A DNA stretch of 8,554 nt from Saprospiraceae bacterium (GTDB lineage: Bacteria > Bacteroidota > Bacteroidia > Chitinophagales > Saprospiraceae). Below the pieces are notes generated by a model, which saw only the letters and a list, made by a program, of their open reading frames with translations, did no database searches and was not told the origin of the DNA. Location: positions 1 through 8,554 of the forward strand of contig JALZWC010000860.1 in the NCBI GenBank assembly GCA_023300255.1, read 5' to 3'. Both the position numbers and the translations under genes were made by a program. Shown piece by piece: positions 5,067 to 8,554 of the stretch. Position 1 is the first letter of the stretch, and each line of letters opens with the position of its first letter.

Positions 5067-7643
5067 ATGCCAAAAAACCTTTTAATTGTTGAGTCACCAG
5101 CAAAAGCTAAGACAATTGAAAAGTTTTTAGGGAAGGATTTCAAGGTAAAGTCCAGCATGGGCCATATCCGAGATTTGCAAAAGAACGAGAAAGGCGTGGA
5201 CATTGAAAATGATTTTCAACCTACCTATATCGTTTCTCCTGAAAAGACAAAAGTGGTTAAAGACCTGAAAGAATGGGTCAAGAAAGTGGATGAAGTATGG
5301 CTCGCGACGGATGAGGATCGGGAGGGTGAAGCTATTGCTTGGCACCTGTGTAAAGAGTTAGGATTAGACGAACATACAACTAAGCGGATTGTTTTTAGAG
5401 AAATTACGAAGACCGCTATTCAAAAAGCGATTACTGTACCTAGAACAGTTAATCTAGATCTAGTAGATGCGCAACAAGCCAGAAGAATATTAGATCGCTT
5501 GGTTGGATTTAGATTATCAGAGACCCTTTGGAAGAAGGTGAAAGGTAAACTATCAGCAGGACGAGTACAATCTGTTGCGGTTAAGTTAGTGGTGGAGCGA
5601 GAGCGAGAAATACAAAAATTTAAAACGACACCTTATTATAAGGTATCCGCTATTTTTGATGTAAAGAATCAGCAAGGAAAGATGGTTGCTTTAAAAGCAG
5701 AGTCTGCAGTACGTTACGATGTAGAATCCGATGCGGCTGATTTCTTAAAGAAATGTCAGCTAGCTACTTTTAAAATTGACGATATACAAGTAAAACCAGC
5801 TAAGCGTAAGCCAGCTCCTCCTTTCACAACTTCTACGCTACAACAGGAAGCTAGTAGAAAATTAGGTTTTGGAGTGAAGCGAACGATGTCCAATGCACAA
5901 AGACTATATGAGCAAGGACATATTACCTATATGAGAACGGATTCGAAGAATCTAAGTGAAACCGCTCTACAAAATATAGCGGATGTAGTGGAGAAGGATT
6001 ACGGGAAGTCTTACGTCAATACGAGAAGATATAAAAGCAAAGATAAATCTGCGCAAGAAGCCCATGAAGCGATTCGTCCAACCTATATCGAGAACCAGCA
6101 GGTTACAGAAGACAAAGATCAACAGCGGTTATACGAATTGATATGGAAGCGAACGATTGCTTCGCAAATGTCAGATGCTGAATTAGAAAAAACAACAGTT
6201 AATATTGGTATCTCCACGGATCCATCGGCTACTTTAAAAGCTTTTGGGGAAGTATTGAAATTTGATGGTTTTCTAAAAGTATATATAGAGTCTAAAGATG
6301 ACGATGAGGAAGAAGGAGAAGCAAAAGGAATCTTACCTCCTTTGACTCAAAACCAAGCTTTAGATCTGAATGTGATGACTGCTACAGAGCGATTTACTCG
6401 TTCTGCTGCTAGATTTACAGAGGCAGGTTTGGTGAAGAAAATGGAAGAATTAGGAATCGGTCGACCGTCTACCTATGCACCGACGATTAGTAGAATAATG
6501 GAGGAGGCTAGAGGTTATGTAGTCAAAGATAGCCGAGAAGGAGTAGAGCGAATATATACCGTATATACCCTTAAGGATAAGGAAATCAATAAAGCAGACG
6601 CTTCTGAAATGACAGGAGCGACTAGTAAAAGACTATATCCTACGGATATGGGCTTGATTGTAGTTGATTTCTTAAGTCAGCACTTTGATCAAATTATGAA
6701 CTACGGCTTTACTGCCGAAATAGAAGCTAAGTTTGATAACATTGCTAATGGCAATGAGAAATGGACGAAGATGCTCAAGAGCTTTTATACGCCATTTCAA
6801 ACGTTAGTAGAAGATACAATCGCTAATGCGGATAGAGCAGTAGGAGAGCGGATATTAGGTAAAGATCCGGAAACAGGTCGAACGGTTTTAGTTAGAATGA
6901 CAAAATTCGGAAAGCCTGTTGTTCAAATGGGAACTACGGAAGAATTAGGCGAGGAAAAACCGAAGTACGGAAACTTCCGCCCAGGTCAGTCATTAGAACT
7001 AATCACCTTTGAGGAGGCAATGGATGCCTTTAAATTACCTAAAGAATTAGGAGATTTTGAAGGTGCTTTGGTCTCTGTTGCAATCGGTCGTTTTGGACCG
7101 TACATCAAATATGGAGAAGCATATATTTCTATCCCAAAAGGAGAAGATCCACTAGCTTTGACAAAAGAGCGAGCGCAAGAGTTGATCCTTATCAAACGAA
7201 AAGAAGACGAACCTATTGGTACGTATAAGGGAGAGCCAATCACCCAAGGAAAAGGTAGATTTGGTCCATTTTTCAAATGGCAAGGTCTTTTTGTAAATAT
7301 CCCAAAAAGATTTGATCCTGAAACGATTACACTAGATGAAGCTTATGAGTTGATTGAAAAGAAAGTAGAGAAAGAGGCCAATCGCTATATCCATAAATGG
7401 GAAGATAAGAAAGTAGCTGTAGAAAATGGTCGATGGGGTCCCTTCATTCGATTTAAGAAGAAGAGCATCAAATTACCTAAAAACGAAGAGGGTAAGAGAA
7501 TGACTTCCGAAGAAGCGAAGGAATTAACTTGGGAACAAGTGAAAGCTTACATCGAAGAGGAATTACCTGGTTCTTTTAAAGAAAAGAAAAAGGCAGCGCC
7601 TAAGAAGAAGAAAGCAGCAGCGAAGAAAAAGCCAGCTAAGTAA
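5067..7643 (+). CDS. topA: DNA topoisomerase I (type IA)
   Basis: 858 residues, close to E. coli TopA (865). It relaxes negatively supercoiled DNA through a transient 5'-phosphotyrosyl break. The TOPRIM domain holds Glu9 and Lys13 in LLIVESPAKAKTIEKF and Asp82/Asp84/Glu86 in TDEDREGEAIAWHL. Further family motifs are LSAGRVQSVAV (162-172), the catalytic GHITYMRTDS (284-293) with Tyr288 and Arg290, QEAHEAIRPTY (330-340) with His333, and ELGIGRPSTYAPTI (461-474). After an acidic insert (411-420), the C-terminus carries no CxxC zinc fingers but Topo_C-type repeats near 598-622, 674-683 (GRFGPYIKYG), 728-738 (GKGRFGPFFKW) and 788-796 (GRWGPFIRF). A Lys/Ala/Pro tail (838-858) is histone H1-like and probably binds DNA. 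The ATG at 5067 gives the canonical MPKNLLIVESPAK start. It stands alone, with a terminator before it and palindromes at both ends; the one at 7641 includes its TAA stop. Confidence 0.98.
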   Translation: MPKNLLIVESPAKAKTIEKFLGKDFKVKSSMGHIRDLQKNEKGVDIENDFQPTYIVSPEKTKVVKDLKEWVKKVDEVWLATDEDREGEAIAWHLCKELGLDEHTTKRIVFREITKTAIQKAITVPRTVNLDLVDAQQARRILDRLVGFRLSETLWKKVKGKLSAGRVQSVAVKLVVEREREIQKFKTTPYYKVSAIFDVKNQQGKMVALKAESAVRYDVESDAADFLKKCQLATFKIDDIQVKPAKRKPAPPFTTSTLQQEASRKLGFGVKRTMSNAQRLYEQGHITYMRTDSKNLSETALQNIADVVEKDYGKSYVNTRRYKSKDKSAQEAHEAIRPTYIENQQVTEDKDQQRLYELIWKRTIASQMSDAELEKTTVNIGISTDPSATLKAFGEVLKFDGFLKVYIESKDDDEEEGEAKGILPPLTQNQALDLNVMTATERFTRSAARFTEAGLVKKMEELGIGRPSTYAPTISRIMEEARGYVVKDSREGVERIYTVYTLKDKEINKADASEMTGATSKRLYPTDMGLIVVDFLSQHFDQIMNYGFTAEIEAKFDNIANGNEKWTKMLKSFYTPFQTLVEDTIANADRAVGERILGKDPETGRTVLVRMTKFGKPVVQMGTTEELGEEKPKYGNFRPGQSLELITFEEAMDAFKLPKELGDFEGALVSVAIGRFGPYIKYGEAYISIPKGEDPLALTKERAQELILIKRKEDEPIGTYKGEPITQGKGRFGPFFKWQGLFVNIPKRFDPETITLDEAYELIEKKVEKEANRYIHKWEDKKVAVENGRWGPFIRFKKKSIKLPKNEEGKRMTSEEAKELTWEQVKAYIEEELPGSFKEKKKAAPKKKKAAAKKKPAK

Positions 7644-7796
7644 CGACGAAAGAATAAGTTGGACATCTAGACGAGATTATTTTGTTCTCAGTTTTTTCTT
7701 GAAAGAGGGAGTATTGTTGATACTATGACTGATTTTAAGAGGAAAATGAGGGCAAAAGAATCCGTCCTAGATGGTCAAGTTATTTTTTTGTCGTTA
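7641..7796 (+). repeat. 156-bp imperfect palindrome starting on the topA stop codon
   Basis: Left arm 7641-7670 and right arm 7767-7796 match at 25 of 30 positions (TAACGAC ends, CATCTAG inner ends). The arms continue as 7671-7700 against 7737-7766 at 20 of 30. The centre has AGTAT-tgttg-ATACT (7710-7724). Seven of the fifteen non-Watson-Crick positions are G-U pairs in the plus-strand transcript and only two would be on the minus strand, so an RNA fold is favoured. The first three bases are the TAA stop of topA, so the fold would be part of its 3' untranslated region. After it, 7797-7857 shows only a weak GGCG/CGCC pair (7835-7847). Confidence 0.75.
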
Positions 7797-7857
7797 CTAA
7801 GAAAGAGTAGCATTTAGTAGGCGCAGAGGGAGGAGGCGTAATCCGCCAACTTCTTAT

Positions 7858-7902
7858 AAAAATAAGGTGAATCAGTTGATACTGGTTCACCTTATTTTTT
7901 TT
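7858..7902 (+). terminator. Intrinsic terminator downstream of topA
   Basis: A 19-bp stem (7858-7876 with 7881-7899) has one T-G pair and a TGAT loop, and a run of eight T closes the 3' side at 7895-7902. The A-rich start of the left arm means it could also act on minus-strand transcripts. It ends topA transcription after the long palindrome at 7641-7796. Confidence 0.85.
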
Positions 7903-7909
7903 ACTTTTG
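7876..7909 (+). promoter_or_regulatory. Candidate purK promoter overlapping the topA terminator
   Basis: TACTTTTG (7902-7909) matches TAnnTTTG, with TTG at 7876-7878 as a -33 candidate 23 bases upstream, slightly long. A start near 7916 would give a leader of about 160 bases carrying the two palindromes at 7919-7936 and 7953-8026. The box may match by chance in T-rich sequence. The stretch 8027-8078 offers no better box. Confidence 0.3.
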
Positions 7910-7918
7910 TTACTAAGT

Positions 7919-7936
7919 AATTGGCTGAAGCCAATT
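7919..7936. repeat. AATTGGCT-ga-AGCCAATT palindrome
   Basis: An 8-bp perfect palindrome with a two-base centre. It is nearly the same word as ATTGGCTT-t-AAGCCAAT at 4905-4921 and relates to CATTGG/CCAATG at 4794-4811, so one repeat family appears on both sides of topA. Confidence 0.7.
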
Positions 7937-7952
7937 CAAACTATTTAAGTAA

Positions 7953-8026
7953 TTTTTTAACCACATAGGTACATAGGTCACATAGGCATTTAACTATGTG
8001 ACCTATGTACCTATGTGGTTAAAAAA
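7953..8026. repeat. Perfect 33-bp palindrome built from ACATAGGT units
   Basis: Arms 7953-7985 and 7994-8026 are exact reverse complements around an 8-base loop GCATTTAA. Each arm holds three near-tandem octamers: ACATAGGT at 7963-7970 and 7971-7978, then ACATAGG at 7980-7986 after one extra C, with the inverse order in the right arm. The base of the stem is T6/A6. It ends 52 bp before the purK start codon. A perfect stem of this length points to recent origin or active upkeep. It could be a cruciform, a bidirectional terminator or a mobile repeat. Confidence 0.9.
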
Positions 8027-8078
8027 AACTATCATGTTCTTTGTGTTTTAAACTATATCGTTTTTTATAAAAAAAACT

Positions 8079-8554
8079 ATGTCAAATTTTCCAAAAGTTG
8101 GGATACTAGGAGCAGGACAACTCGGCAAGATGTTATGCCAAGCAGCCAGTCCTTGGGAATTACCCATTCATTGTTTAGATGCGTCCAAAGATTTTCCTGC
8201 GGGGCCTTATTGTCAAGGTTTTACAGAAGGGAATTTTAAAAATTATGAAGACGTACTCCAATTTGGTCGCCAAATGGACCTATTGACGATTGAGATAGAA
8301 CACGTTAATACAGAAGCCCTAGCCCTCTTGCAAAAAGAAGGAAAAACAGTCCATCCCAATCCGCAGTCTTTGAGTATTATCAAAGACAAAGGTTTGCAAA
8401 AGCAATTTTATGCGACCCATAAAATTCCGACTGCTGATTTCCAGTTATTTGATTCCAAGGAAATTTTGATAGAAGCGATAATGGATGGAACAAGGCCAAT
8501 ACCTTTTGTACAAAAATCAAGACTAGCAGGATACGATGGAAAGGGCGTCGCCGT
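8079..8554 (+). CDS. purK: N5-carboxyaminoimidazole ribonucleotide synthase, 3' end missing
   Basis: 158 complete codons are present before the right edge. PurK is an ATP-grasp enzyme that turns aminoimidazole ribonucleotide, ATP and bicarbonate into N5-CAIR in de novo purine synthesis, with PurE acting next. The N-terminal PreATP-grasp fold opens with VGILGAGQLGKML (7-19), followed by FPAGPYCQGF (39-48), TIEIEHVNTEAL (70-81) and HPNPQSLSIIKDKGLQK (92-108). The ATP-grasp region begins with PFVQKSRLAGYDGKG (142-156). About 40-45% of a usual 355-385-residue PurK is present. The ATG at 8079 follows a long A-run and gives the conserved N-terminus. No purE is seen in the window; it may follow downstream. 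Confidence 0.95.
   Translation, partial: MSNFPKVGILGAGQLGKMLCQAASPWELPIHCLDASKDFPAGPYCQGFTEGNFKNYEDVLQFGRQMDLLTIEIEHVNTEALALLQKEGKTVHPNPQSLSIIKDKGLQKQFYATHKIPTADFQLFDSKEILIEAIMDGTRPIPFVQKSRLAGYDGKGVA

Noticed and set aside
8015..8239. 74-codon plus-strand reading frame overlapping purK
   Set aside because: It starts inside the 33-bp palindrome and overlaps the strongly supported purK N-terminus in another frame.

Overview
The window looks like a chromosomal segment of a Bacteroidota bacterium, possibly of the Saprospiria. This rests on AT-rich sequence, starts preceded by A-rich stretches rather than Shine-Dalgarno sites, TAnnTTTG-like -7 boxes, a Tat/lipoprotein-type sugar phosphate isomerase of a kind common in that phylum, and a topoisomerase I without zinc fingers but with a Lys/Ala tail. 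The lineage is an inference from these traits; no marker gene is present.

Layout. On the minus strand, 912-1 is the N-terminal 304 residues of a secreted xylose-isomerase-like TIM-barrel protein that runs off the left edge. The other genes are on the plus strand: a MoxR-type AAA+ ATPase (1395-2282), a VWA-domain protein with a modified MIDAS motif (2908-4242), topA (5067-7643) and the first 158 codons of purK (8079-8554, cut by the right edge). The ATPase and VWA protein are probably functional partners (a MoxR/VWA module of unknown client). topA and purK are unrelated housekeeping genes.

The unusual part is the DNA between the genes. The spacers (913-1394, 2283-2907, 4243-5066, 7644-8078) total about 2.4 kb and hold no convincing gene, but each is packed with long palindromes of several families. 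These include a perfect 26-bp inverted repeat made of smaller palindromes (994-1076), a 134-bp nested one (1085-1218), a direct-plus-inverted array built on GTCAG/CTGAC words (2281-2518), a nested 129-bp element before topA (4794-4922), a 156-bp imperfect palindrome that starts on the topA stop codon (7641-7796), and a perfect 33-bp palindrome made of ACATAGGT units before purK (7953-8026). Two elements are clear intrinsic terminators (4277-4318 and 7858-7902).

Two observations go beyond cataloguing. In the two long imperfect stems beside topA, many non-Watson-Crick positions are G-U pairs when read as plus-strand RNA, 11 against 2 for the minus strand, which suggests the folded transcript matters. 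Also, the last codons of the moxR-like gene reappear in frame beyond the GTCAG array and continue to a different stop, as if the array had entered the 3' end of that gene and given it a new stop codon.
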